DNA of 64,000 nucleotides. It comes from Mytilus edulis. Taxonomy: Eukaryota; Mollusca; Bivalvia; Mytilida; Mytilidae. The stretch is from assembly GCF_963676685.1 (NCBI RefSeq), contig NC_092344.1, positions 44,352,830 through 44,416,829 of the forward strand. Reading direction: 5' to 3'. The translations under genes were made by a program, and so were the position numbers. Below, in pieces: positions 1-11,905 of the stretch. Position 1 is the first letter of the stretch. Every line of letters begins with the position of its first letter. The notes under the pieces are model-generated. The model made no database searches and was not told the DNA's origin. It worked only from the letters and a program-made list of their open reading frames with translations.

Positions 1-538
1 GCATTGCCTTGTTTGAACTGTAAAATGTGTGCACTAGTCTGAATAATCACCCATAATTATGCCCATGTTTACTGATCTATCTTAAAGGTAAGGTTATGGG
101 TTCGTTGATCCCTTTTATTCAAAAAGAGCTCTTTTCAGGAGAATATCATAATAATATAGACAAAAGGAAGGATGTGGGGAAAGCAACAAATGCGTCAAAA
201 TATGACATATAGAAAACAAAATGGCTATGGAGTAAACATTCGACAACAACTCAGACGATGCATAAAAAATCAGAATAATGAAGAAAAGTTGGTTTCCCTA
301 TATAGGTGTACCTGCAGTGTTTGTGTACGAGGCGCGTTTATGATTTTCATTATGTTACTTGATATGAAAAATTGACACAAAATAATATTTTACTTGTAAA
401 AGTAAATCCTGAGCCTGTAATAGCTGCTCTTCTTGTTCCATTTGAATTAATAGAAACAACGCTGTCGCCTTTCTTGTTCTCATAGAATCATATGAAATGA
501 GCTCAATGTTTTGTGAACGTCTTTCTTAACTGTCGTAT
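1..538. other. no gene recognised
   Basis: AT-rich sequence with short open frames only. No splice-bounded coding segment, RNA gene or obvious repeat structure was seen. Confidence 0.4.
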
Positions 539-1077
539 TACACTGACCAGTGCATATCGCGCATGCCACTTTAAATGTATTTTAGCGCGAAAATTAACTT
601 ACATTTAGCTGGATTTATTGCCGTCGTAGTTCCATCTTGTCGCCTTCGTACTTTTATTCGATGGCAACACGACGGGATTACGAGGTCTTCACGAAGTCGT
701 GTTGCCATCGTAAGACCTTCGGGTAGCTTCGTGATTCATTCGTGTAGACATCGTAATGTCAAAGCTGCCCGATGGAAACGATGGAAACACGAATGCAATA
801 CGATGTTCAAAGATGCATTCCCGGTGACATTACGATAGTGAGGATGGTGATACGAGCTCAATACGAACCCTCAACATCGGACGCACCTTCGGGGATTTTT
901 TAACATGTTAAAAAATTTAGAACCCTTCCCGAAGTTGTCCCCGAAGGCTAGAAAAAGTGGCCGATGGTTAAAGATGGCACTACGAATTGCCCGATCTAGA
1001 TACGATCAGTCCCGATTTTGAAAATTTCCATAATCGTGTTGCCATCGGCGTAAAAATCGGGACAGTGTGACGCGGGC
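539..1077. mobile_element. short DNA-transposon-like repeat with internal hairpin
   Basis: This block is richer in GC and CG dinucleotides than its surroundings. The ends read ACACTGACC on the left and, inverted, ACACTGTCC on the right, which is a weak terminal inverted repeat. Inside, a perfect 15-bp inverted pair lies at 659-673 and 696-710 (CGATGGCAACACGAC and its complement). The same CGTGTTGCCATCG motif returns near 1033. It has no transposase, so it is probably a non-autonomous element. The open frame at 575-838 is explained by the repeat and is not called as a gene. Confidence 0.5.
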
Positions 1078-1078
1078 A

Positions 1079-1485
1079 TTAAGGATGTACTTAGGTGAAG
1101 TTAGGTGAAAATTAAGAAATTAAGAAGTTAAAATTAATACTATAAGCTGGTAGAGCATCAGTTAAGGATAAAAATAAGCTAAAAATATTGATAGGTCATG
1201 GACCTCCATTTCGAGATATTTGAGATTTAAAATATGGCGGGAAAAGGCTGACTCTGACTTTTACCTTATATTTGCATTGGTATTATTAGGTCTCAAAACA
1301 AAAGAAAGAAAATAAAGAATCTTCTAAAATTTTGGTAAATGACCTTTCATGTGCTATTAAGTCTTATATGAAAAAATAAATGGGTGTTATGGGGCAAAAT
1401 ATTTTACATTGTATTGTATGGAAAAACACCAAGGAGTCCGAAAATTTGACACAAATTCCAAAACCTCACCTAAGTACATCCTTAA
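1079..1485. mobile_element. MITE with TTAA at both ends and 16-bp perfect TIRs
   Basis: TTAA lies at 1079-1082 and 1482-1485. Directly inside are perfect 16-bp terminal inverted repeats, GGATGTACTTAGGTGA at 1083-1098 and its complement at 1466-1481. The interior is AT-rich and non-coding. TTAA duplication is typical of piggyBac and Kolobok superfamilies, so a non-autonomous relative of one of these is likely. It abuts the 539-1077 repeat directly. Confidence 0.8.
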
Positions 1486-2454
1486 TAACCGGATGTTTCT
1501 TTTACATTTTCTTTTTACTTTGAAAACACATTGCCAATTATACTTTGGGACCTGCAGATCTTTGGCGATTATCGTATAAATTCACCAGCTTAATTTTGTT
1601 TAACGTGATCTGTTTGTACAATTTTCATTCTTTTCGTTTCCATTTTCCTTTGATGAATCTTATGCAGACGAACTGCGCGTATTGCATACCAAATTATAGG
1701 CCGCAGGTATCTTTTATAATGATTTTTATGTGATCATTTCATATTTAATCTTGCACTGCATTACTTCCTTATTATTGAAGTGTACCTAATCATGTGAATC
1801 TACCTGATATCTTTTCTATGTAAATGCTTTTATAAATGGACACTTTCATCTAATATGCATTTAATCATAGTCATAATAAACAAAATGGAACAACACGATT
1901 AAACAACTCGTACACAGGTAATTGTTCAAAATATAAAAGATATATAGGTCATCTTCAAAATGTCATTTATAGTCATATCTATTATTGATTAAAAATGTTT
2001 CATTGTATCATAAATAGTAATTTTTACTTCATTTTTACATTTGTAAACTTTTATTGTATATGGTCTGACGTTTAAAACACTGCTGCAACATGCCATACAG
2101 TGAAAAATATGTTAACAAATTTAAGCAAAAATACCAAACTCTAATTTAAGGTAATTCAAAAGGGGGAAGTATATGAAACCTCCCTAAACTAAACGCGACA
2201 TAAATGATGCACATGTTATTACTCATTCATTCATTATTGCTGCCATGTGCTGCAATTCGAAATTGACATATATGACCTAGATTCTACTTCCGTTCATGTT
2301 GGCTGTTCAAAACTCCTCCGTCTGAAATATCACATTGCCAGTCGTTTGCTTTTTCCCAAACAAAAAAGGGAGGTTCATGGAAGAGCCTACACAATCGCTC
2401 TATACTTATACACATCGGAGAAAGAAAATACCTTAATTGTTCTAATCAGAATCG
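1486..2454. other. no gene recognised
   Basis: AT-rich DNA. The open frames at 1545-1733 and 2247-2492 show no recognisable protein, splice sites or family motif. Confidence 0.4.
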
Positions 2455-2614
2455 AAATAATTGATGCAAGCTATACTTTATTGTATTTCTAACATGGGTA
2501 GGCATTATATTCTTGTAATTTTCCATAATCACTATCGCTCGGGCAAAAATAATCACGAATATAATGCCTACCCATGTTAAAACTACAATAAAGTATAGCT
2601 TGCATCAATTATTT
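2455..2614. repeat. long hairpin, 58-bp inverted arms
   Basis: Arms at 2455-2512 and 2557-2614 are inverted copies with about two mismatches, separated by 44 bp. The fold would be very stable. It is probably a foldback-type MITE, because nothing in it codes. Confidence 0.8.
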
Positions 2615-3555
2615 CTTAAATTTATATAGTGTATGCAGTTAGATGTCTGTCGTTACATGTCATTTAAATGCAACTGCTACTATTTCATTAATAGTAATTA
2701 TGGTGTTATGGTGTTTTAAAACATCGTATTTCCAGATCAGTTTACAGCTTCCTCCGTGTCACTTTTAGAATGAAACGGTTTAGTTTAGCACCGGCATTGA
2801 CGACTAAGTCATTTTTTGTGTGATTGGCTATGAGTATCAATAGCATTTTTGAACGTCAGACATACTCTGCTTGGTGGTTGTTCTGGATGAAACTTCTCTG
2901 TATTCCTAAAACAGCAAAAGCACTTTCTAAATCATATCTTCTATTAGTATCCTTTATTTGTGCACTTATATATTTGAAGAAGATTTGAAATTCAATTATA
3001 TCAAATTGTACTCGTTAAATTATATGGAGCTCATTCTGCCTGAGAAGTCGTATGCTCAAATTACACGTAACGTCTAAACCAAGATCTAAGGATTACTGTT
3101 CATCTTTGATTCTGCTTTTAAAGGTTGTCATTAGCATATGCATGGCTCTATGACTTTCAGGTTAATTCACCTGTGATTAACTTGTTTCCAACGTTTTATT
3201 TTTCAAGTTCTGACATGCCGATGAACTGAGAAACGTGTTAACGTTCATCTTCCAACCTTACGTAATTCATAAGCTATTATTATAATTGAATCTTGCTAAT
3301 CAGGAAGTTTACGTATTCGTCGGTGGAATATCAAACTGAAGAATACGACAAAAACTAACGAAAAAAGACAGTTTCTGGATGTCCTGATGACAGGTGTATT
3401 ATTGTAACTTAAACTCTGCTATTAAATGTTAAAAACATACATCTAAAATATGCATTTATACATAAAATATCAGACAATATTCGGTGCAAAACTTATAGGC
3501 ACGGCGTTACATACAGAAGGATCTATATACTGCGTTAATTTAATCAGTGTGATGA
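2615..3555. other. 3' flank of the minus-strand membrane-protein gene
   Basis: No separate gene was recognised. On the minus strand this follows the stop codon at 3556. A reverse-strand AATAAA (plus TTTATT at 2953-2958) is a possible polyadenylation signal about 600 bp beyond the stop. The length of the 3' UTR cannot be fixed from sequence alone. Confidence 0.35.
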
Positions 3556-6500
3556 CTAAAAATTACTGTTACTATTGTTTTTAAAAATGAAAAAATTAAT
3601 TCTGAAGTAAATGCCCGACTTGCCATCATTTTTCTTTTGATAAACAATAAAGATGAGAAGTGTCAATATTGCGATGACACTAGGAACAGCAATGGCATAT
3701 ACTAGAATCATTCTGACATCGACAGATGGTGGGGTATTGTTCTGTATTGTAGAAATGGTGACAGGTTTAATTGCTGGTACCTCTACAAATAATAGTTTTT
3801 AAAAAATAAAGATTTCAAAAATATTCTATTAAAACAGAAGTTGCAATGTTCTTATTTGAGATTAAGCGTGTAACAGAATTCATTCATGATTCGTTATCTT
3901 TATAACCATTTATCAAGTTTCAGATAAGTGAAAATCAAATGCCTAAAATCGATAAAGACCATGGCCAAAAGCATAACATAAAACATACGAGGAAAAACAA
4001 ATAAAAGTCAACAAAAATCCAATGATCTAGCAACACAAACACAACTCGTAGCGTCACAGCTTGAACGTCACTTGTCTAATCAAATGCATAAACCATCGTA
4101 AATTGTAGTCTCTAGACCGACCAAAACTATGATTGTATATGTTAGTCTGAATTCAAAAGACACCCTGCTTTCTTCAAATACTATTTATTATTTATAGGTA
4201 AATTATTAAAAAAAAATATAGAATATTCTAACTATTCTAGTAGTATTGTAGTAAAAGTGAGACAGTCTCACTATATATAGTATTGAGCTTGCTGTTATCA
4301 GAACACAACCAAGGACTAGTAACATTTAAGTCACCCTGGTGGTCTCATGACCAGTGTGTTGTTTTCTACGGTTTTGGGGAAATCTGGGTTCGATTCTCGG
4401 CCGTGTAAAACCAAAGACTTGAAAGTTGTTAAGTTGTTCTTCTTCGTTAATTACACGGAGTTAAGAAAAACAAAGGGCTCGGGCGTGGGTATGGTGACAT
4501 GTCTTCCTGTTGATTGTTATCTTGTGAAATAAAAAAACGTTAACAATCTGACTCAGCTTGTTGGTCTAATACAAAGCATTGTTTATATTCAATCACATTG
4601 ACACATTCTCGTCCTAATATGTATGTAATATTTGCCACTGGGCGTTAAACATCTACGTTATATTATAGCACCATCAATGTAAATTTAAATCGTTGATTGC
4701 ACAAATATCGTGACAAATCATTGTTACATGTACTAGATGTCTTATTTAGGTCTTTAAGTATAAACGCAATGATCATAATTATCATCATATAGGACAAACT
4801 TGTATAAGAAATCACAAGAACAACTTACCTATTTGAATTATTGTACAAGAGTCGTCACATACAGCGCATTTTGTCCATATCTAAAATGTTTAAGAACAAT
4901 TATGGGTACGAATATTGAATAGAAACACTTTACAATGATAGATATGCATATTTACCAATACACCATTCTCTCAATCCTAGTGGAACTACAAGTTCAAGTT
5001 CTGTTAACCGGACTATGATAAAATTGAATCACACTTAAAAAATAAACATGGATTAAATAAAAAGACAAGAAGTGCAGAATAAGGAACAAAAGCATAGAGA
5101 AAAACAGCCCCCCAAAAAAGACAATGAATGATGTGGTGCTAAAATATAAAGAATAGAGAATAATAAGACATGCTTGTAAATAATGCAGAATAAATTAAAT
5201 GGTTCGTATTCATAGTGAATAGAGAAAATGGTTTGATAATTAAAGAATTCAGAATTGAAGTAAGCCATCCAACCCCTAGTGTATGCTTGATGTTTTGAGA
5301 AAATATTTAAAAATTTGAGACTTTCTAGGTTTGAGAGACAAATAATAAAGAAACTTTTCTTTCGGTCTTTTTCAGCTATTAACAGTAGAAAAGACAGACA
5401 GAAAATCTTTAGAGAAACTACAAAACTTGTACAAAAATAGATTTCCCTACCTGAATGGTATACTCTTCTTGTTGACGCAGATGGACAGGTAGATCTATTT
5501 TAGCAATTCTATACTAAAAATCAAAAATAAAATCTATAGCAAATGTTCACCGAAATGAAATCAATAATAATTTCACTTTGATAGTTGTTGAGTAGATTTT
5601 ACATTGAGTCTTAACTTAAAAGGGCACTGGCTGTCAAATTTGTGTTCATCGATTCGACTCAAATTATTATATTTGAGTTATAACCATGTCAAACATTTAT
5701 CCAAATTATAAAAAGTATAAAATAAACAGTGTGTATGGCATGGGATCGATAATATGTAGTTTCGTTTCGTGTGTATTTTAGCATTGACGACATCTAATCA
5801 ACTATCGAGTTGACCACAGTAGACCTCCAATGGTCATATAAGCGACATCAATAGAAAGCGAACTCGTGCAATTGGATTTTTCTGTCTATTTTATTTCATA
5901 TTATAGATTAGAAATATATGTTAATCGTCGTTTTCAAATGTTAAGCATGATTTTCTGTGGATCGAATCAGTCAATCAATTCATATACCTTTGTTTCACTT
6001 TCAATGTTGACATTCCTTTCATTTAAATAACCGAACACACACATTCATGCGTTATCTATCTCTAGGTAATGGGATAAATTTAAGTTCAAATGAATACGAA
6101 TTCAATGAGGTCGAATTATTCACTTTCAACTTCTTAGACTAATTTAAAGCTTGTAACTTAAATGCGAAAACTTACCTTAAGGTTCCTATTCACTTGTAGA
6201 TGTTCAGAATGTAAAACGATTGCGCTGCTGTTCAAAACGTTAATTGTGAAATGTATCTTTGCCCAATAACACTTCATAAAAATATCACACTGTGAAAAGT
6301 CTAGTTCAATATATTGACGATCTACTAGATAAGCCATAGCACAACTGCAGATGCAATCTGAAAATTCAACAAAAAATAAACATCATCAATCGAATGTTAC
6401 ACTAAATTTCTATCAAGACCGCAATGTTAATGTTAATAAAAATAAAAATCTTATTTTGATAAACTATTCATGAACAACCGTTGTAAAAAAAAATGGGCTT

Positions 6501-8373
6501 TTCACTTTTGTTTTCTTTTTCGAGAATATAGCAGAATGTTCAAGAGTAAATATTGCCGTAAAGAAAAACTGCAAAATGGCAACTTTATTATAAAATTAGG
6601 AACGTTCAACTCCCAGAAGCTCCATCTTTTGTTCAAATACCCCTCTTTATTCGCTTAATAAAGGCAGTACGTTTTTTTTCTGTTGTATGTTTCACAGTTT
6701 GTTTTATGAGGCATTAATTAGGTAATTATTGACGGCCGTGTAGATTCCCCTCCAAAATTCGTTTACATCAGCCTACCCTTGGAATCTATTGATAGCTAGA
6801 TAGATATTGATATGTATAGTTGTATAATTGACAATCCTACCACAACTCCTTTTTAAGTATATTACAAAAAAGAACTCTGTAACTGAGAAGAACTCTGTAT
6901 CAGGAATTCTGTAAATTAACATTAGTTAATAAATAGATTTATTTTCGCAACACTCGCGAGAAAGAAAATAATTCATATATAAAAAGATGCAATTATCAAA
7001 TTTGATCTTCCTCTTCTTTCATAAATAGTCCAACAAAAAAATGGTTAATCGCGAAAACCAATTCATTGCCATGAATTATACTAGGAAAATATAAACCAGA
7101 AAAATATGTCAGCAAAAAGGTTGCTTTACAGTGTTCCTATATTTATTTAACGTGTGTATATCGACCACCTGTTCAATAATACGAAGGGCCTCTTAAATAT
7201 ATAAATTGAATTCGATACCAAGTATTAAAACCGTTATCACGAAAAGTAAAATTCATAACCCCAGGGTACATCTGTTATCACGAATAGTTATTAATGAGAG
7301 TCGAGAGGGATATTCAAACTCATCTAAAAGTCGAAAAATAAACTGACAATGTGATGACTACATAAAAACAACAGACAGACAATAGTTCATAGAACACAAC
7401 ATAGAAAACTATAGAATGATCAACACGAACCCAATCAAAAACTGGGGATTATCACAGGTGCTCCGGAGGGATTGACAGATCTGCTCCACGTGTGGCACCT
7501 TTGTGCATGTTAGTAAAAACCAGGTAACAAGTCTAGTTTGGTAGGTCGCACTCGGAAAAGGGGACGGGCTTGTAGTTACGACATTAGGAACAAATCAGTT
7601 ATTTTTAACAGATTTGCAATTCGTAAAAACAGATTAATTTCGTTACCAGGATTTTTTTTAAATCTGTAATCGTAACAATATTTTTAACTAGTGAAAACGA
7701 TATATTTGAAGAGGGTCATAAATGTGCTTCCGTTTAATCACAACAAAATCATCATCCCAAAAATATTTCGTTTTCGAATATACCAATACTCACGTTTTAT
7801 TTGGAGCCAATTGTCGACAGGCTTTAAACAGTTTAAATTTGACAAGCTTGGACAGTCCAATAAATCAGCTGAACCTGAAAAGTGTTTAGGTATATATCGT
7901 GTAACATGTTCTGAATCTTATTTGTTTTTTTTTAAAAAGGTACGTACGTGAACGCTTAACAGAAAGATTTTAAAAATGCATTCTTCGATATAATTCATCT
8001 TGGATTGACATCGTGGACGTAGGTGATATGTATAGACTGGTACTCGCCTTGAAAGCACGAGGGGATATTTTTACGGCAATGTAAAAAAAAAAGACATTAA
8101 GATTTGCATTTCCCCGTTTCATTAACAACGCTACACTAAGGAATGTGAACGAAAACCGGTGATCTCGGATTCAGATTACTTAAAGAAAAAATGTCATACA
8201 GTCACTTATTATCTTGTCAGGTAGCAAGTTTTAATACTACAACTATGTCTATCTATCTAGTATATTTTGGCCATCTTACCTTGGATAGACCGAACTGTAA
8301 AAATATGCAGGATTATATACGAAAGTATTCTCCATTGGGTCTTTTCAACCGGGAAGGAAACCAATTTTACCAT
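3556..8373 (-). CDS. unrecognised 205-aa single-pass membrane protein, five exons
   Basis: The spliced model has exons 8373-8280, 6357-6176, 5513-5451, 4880-4829 and 3782-3556. All have GT donors and AG acceptors in agreeing phases, giving 618 nt and 205 residues. Residues 1-31 hold the ATG and a hydrophobic stretch (about 14-26, WRILSYIILHIFT) that fits a signal peptide or anchor. The ectodomain has eight cysteines, at 33, 35, 37 (CICSC), 55, 61, 118, 121 and 125. A proline/threonine-rich stalk (about 132-150) leads to a transmembrane helix at about 155-178. The tail starts QKK and ends at a TAG at 3558-3556. I recognise no family. The spacing of Trp, Tyr and Cys loosely suggests a beta-sandwich receptor domain, but that is speculative. 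The introns hold a SINE and a retroelement fragment. The model is inferred without transcript evidence. Confidence 0.75.
4329..4655 (+). mobile_element. tRNA-derived SINE
   Basis: A B-box-like GGTTCGATTC lies at 4387-4396, preceded about 50 bp upstream by an A-box-like TGGTGGTCTC (4337-4346). This is the pol III promoter layout of tRNA-derived SINEs. The 3' part ends in a module reading ATTTGCCACTGGGCGTTAA (about 4628-4646), which recurs at 40256. The SINE sits in the last intron of the minus-strand membrane-protein gene. The short open frame over it is not a gene. Confidence 0.75.
7320..7515 (-). mobile_element. Penelope-like retroelement 3' UTR fragment
   Basis: The segment around GCTCCACGTGTGGCACC, with its preceding ACACGAACCCAATCAAAAAC, is the reverse complement of the trailer that follows the decayed reverse transcriptase at 25.2-26.0 kb. 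A second copy lies at 13.07-13.32 kb. It is a 5'-truncated fragment inserted in the first intron of the minus-strand membrane-protein gene. Confidence 0.65.
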
Positions 8374-8928
8374 TGTAACTATCATTGGTTTCTGACGTTG
8401 GCCTACAAATAAAAAAAAATGAAAAAGGGGTTAAACATGATTGTGAGCGCTCAACCCTTTTTACTTGTAAAACTTGCAATACTTGTAGTTGCATAACAAA
8501 TAACATTAATACGAACTGATTTAATGAAGAAGAAAACAGCACGGATGAGTCTCGTCTTTACTTCGCAAAGGGGAGACAACTGAATTTTCATCTACAGTTT
8601 TGTTCGAAAACATTAAAACTAATCGGTGAAAAATATTCATATTCAACATTTCCAGTATAAACTAAACTGTTTTTGTTTGTTCTTGCTTGTTTATGTTTCG
8701 TTTTTATTTTGCTAACTTCCTCCTTTAAGTGCATTCAAATGTTGGCGTTTTGCTTTTCAATTTGGTGGTCTTATATTTCATGATATATTTTATCCAGTCT
8801 CCTGAATATGTATTGGTGTACTTTGAAGTTAAAACAAAAATAAAACACGTTGTTTCGTTGATCAGACTGAATGGAATAAAGGAACCTCTGCTGAAAAAAA
8901 CCCCAGAAAAAAGGAAAATATATGCGGA
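8374..8928. promoter_or_regulatory. upstream region of the minus-strand membrane-protein gene
   Basis: On the minus strand this immediately precedes the ATG at 8373, so it should hold the 5' UTR and promoter. I see no clear TATA box or initiator that fixes a start site. Confidence 0.3.
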
Positions 8929-9039
8929 TCACGAAATTTTAATTGACACTCTATGAGACTTCTCTTCAAAACAAACACGTGTTTCATCGATACTGAGGAA
9001 CCAGAAGTTAATTCCATTGTAAACAGTTTGCTTGCTCTC

Positions 9040-9450
9040 GAGAATGAGTGCATCGGACGCATCGAGAATGAATGCATTAGACGCATCGAGAATGAGGGCA
9101 TCGAACGCATCGAGAATGATGGCATCGGACGCATCGAGAATGAGGGCATCGGACGCATCGAGAATGAGGGCATCGGACGCATCGAGAATGAATGAATTGG
9201 ACGCATCGAGAATGAGTGAATTGGACACATCGAGAATGAATGCACTGGACGCATCGAGAATGAATGAATTGGACGCATCGAAAATGAATGAATTGGACGC
9301 ATCGAAAATAAGGGCATCGGACGCATCGAGAATGAATGAATTGGACGCATCGAGAATGAATGAATTGGACGCATCGATAATGAATGCATTGGACGCATCG
9401 AGAATAAATGCATTGAACGTATCGAGAATGAGTGCATCGGACGCATCGAA
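9040..9450 (+). repeat. 24-bp minisatellite, about 17 copies
   Basis: The unit is close to CGAGAATGAGGGCATCGGAC followed by GCAT, with variants (AATGAATT for GAGGGCAT and similar). The unit is a multiple of three and lacks stops in several frames, so it opens long frames on both strands (for example 9032-9454 plus, and 8862-9446 and 9077-9520 minus). These encode simple 8-residue repeats such as SRMNELDA. They are best read as by-products of the array, not proteins. The array begins about 670 bp upstream of the start codon of the minus-strand membrane-protein gene. Confidence 0.9.
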
Positions 9451-9593
9451 TTAGTAGTGATTTTCTTGTCAAAAGTGTAAACTTTGACAAATAATACAAA
9501 TTTTCATTGGATGACGGCAACGAAATTTACAAAAACAAAAAAGGTCTGTACTTAATCTACTTATTTAATTAACAATCACATACACCTCCTTTT

Positions 9594-11905
9594 TTAGCTC
9601 ACCTGGCCCAAAGGGCCAAGTGAGCTTTTCTCATCACTTGGCGTCCGGCGTCCGGCGTCCGTCGTCCGTCGTCCGTCGTCGTCGTCGTCGTCGTCGTCGT
9701 CCGTCGTTAGCTTTTACAAAAATCTTCTCCTCTGAAACTACTGGGCCAATTTTTACCAAACTTGGCCACAATCATTATTAGGGTATCTAGTTTAAAAATT
9801 GTGTCCGGTGACCCGGCCAACCAACCAAGATGGCCGCCATGGCTAAAAATAGGACATAGGGGTAAAATGCAGTTTTTGGCTTATAACTCAAAAACCAAAG
9901 CATTTAGAGCAAATCTGACATGGGGTAAAATGGTTAATCAGGTCAAGATCTATCTGCCCTGAAATTTTGAGATGAATCGGACAACCCGTTGATAGGTTGC
10001 TGCCCCTGAATTGGTAATTTTAAGGAAATTTTGCTGTTTTTGGTTATTATCTTGAATATTATTATAGATAGAGGTAAACTGTAAACAGCAAAAATGTTCA
10101 GCAACGTAAGATCTACAAATAAGTCAACATGACCAAAATGGTCTGTTGACCCCTTTAGGAGTTATTGCCCTTTATAGTCAATTTTTAACCATTTTTCGTA
10201 AGTCTTAGTTATCTTTTACAAAAATCTTCTCCTCTGAAACTACTGGGCCAAATTTTACCAAACTTGGCCACAATCATCAAACGGGTATCTAGTTTAAAAA
10301 TTGTGTCCGGTGACCCGGCCAACTAACCAAGATGGCCGCCATGGCTAAAAATAGAACATAGGGGTAAAATGCAGTTTTTGGCTTATCACTCAAAAACCAA
10401 AGCATTTAGAGCAAATCTGACATGTGGTAAAATTATTTATCAGGGTAAGATCTATCTGCCCTGAAATTTTGAGATGAATCGGACAACCCGTTGATAGGTT
10501 GCTGCCCCTGAATTGGTAATTTTAAGGAAATTTTGCTGTTTTTGGTTATTATCTTGAATATTATTATAGATAGAGATAAACTGTAAACAGCAAAAATGTT
10601 CAGCAAAGTAAGATCTACAAATAAGTCAACATGTCCAAAATGGTCTGTTGACCCCTTTAGGAGTTATTGCCCCATATAGTCAATTTTTAACCATTTTTCG
10701 TAAATCTTAAGTTATCTTTTACAAAAATCTTCTCCTCTGAAACTACTGGACCAAATTAAACCAAACTTGGCCACAATCATCATTCGGGTATCTAGTTTAA
10801 AAATTGTGTCCGGTGACCCGGCCAACTAACCAAGATGGCCGCCATGGCTAAAAATAGAACATAGGGGTAAAATGCAGTTTTTGGCTTATCACTCAAAAAC
10901 CAAAGCATTTAGAGCAAATCTGACATGTGGTAAAATTGTTAACAGATCAAGATGTATCTGCCCTGAAATTTTGAGATTAATTGGACAACCTGTTGATAGG
11001 TTGCTGCCCCTGATTTGGTAATTTTAAGGAAATTTTGCTGTTTTTGGTTATTATCTTGAATATTATTATAGATAGAGATAAACTGTAAACAGCAAAAATG
11101 TTCAGCAAAGTAAGATCTACAAATAAGTCAACATGTCCAAAATGGTCTGTTGACCCCTTTAGGAGTTATTGCCCCATATAGTCATTTTTTAACCATTTTT
11201 CGTAAATCTTAAGTTATCTTTTACAAAAATCTTCTCCTCTGAAACTACTGGACCAAATTAAACCAAACTTGGCCACAATCATCATTCGGGTATCTAGTTT
11301 AAAAAATTGTGTCCGGTGACCCGGCCAACCAACCAAGATGGCCGCCATGGCTAAAAATAGAACATAGGGGTAAAATGCAGTTTTTGGCTTATCACTCAAA
11401 AACCAAAGCATTTAGAGCAAACCTGACATGTGGTAAAATTGTTATCAGGTCAAGATCTATCTGCAACAACAAAAGAGAGTTTTTAACGACCTCAGCTGGC
11501 TATACAACCCTTGCACAATCAACTGAATTTTGCAGAAATCATTAATAGGATAGATTGCCCTTATATGATAATTTTTTATTACCTTTTTGGTTTTTTTGGC
11601 AACAAAACAACTTCACAACTTTCTCATTACTTTGCATTTCTCGTTAGATAAATTTTACAAAAATTCTCCCCTGAAACATCTGTCAAATTTAAACAAACTT
11701 GGTTTAAAGCACCACTAGGATATCCAGGGACCACTGTGTATGATGACCCTGCCTGCCCACATGGCTGAAATAAAACATAGGTTTCAAACACACTTTTTAG
11801 TATATTATCTCTGAAACTAAACGACAGTTCAACAGTTGCATTTATCATGCATCAATTGTCAATAAAAATATCAGGTGAGCGACACAGGGTCCTTGGACCC
11901 TCTAG
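9594..11905 (+). mobile_element. Helitron-like non-autonomous element with 502-bp tandem units
   Basis: The left end has a hairpin (GCTCACCTGGCCC AAA GGGCCAAGTGAGC, about 9598-9626) followed by a GTC/GTCC-rich simple repeat (9643-9708). Then come tandem units starting at 9711, 10213, 10716 and 11218 (spacing 502, 503 and 502 bp). The fourth is cut at about 11465, and a degenerate fifth spans about 11645-11870. The right end is GGTGAGCGACACAGGGTCC, a hairpin of GGGTCC/GGACCC, then CTAG (11902-11905) and T. A 3' hairpin followed by CTAG-T is the Helitron signature. The 5' end does not show the canonical A|TC junction clearly. No Rep/helicase is present, and open frames inside repeat with the units. 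Confidence 0.75.

Noticed and set aside
8862..9520. Open frames of 99-194 codons across the minisatellite on both strands
   Set aside because: They exist because the 24-bp unit is divisible by three and has no stop in those frames. The peptides are simple 8-residue repeats with unrelated tails.
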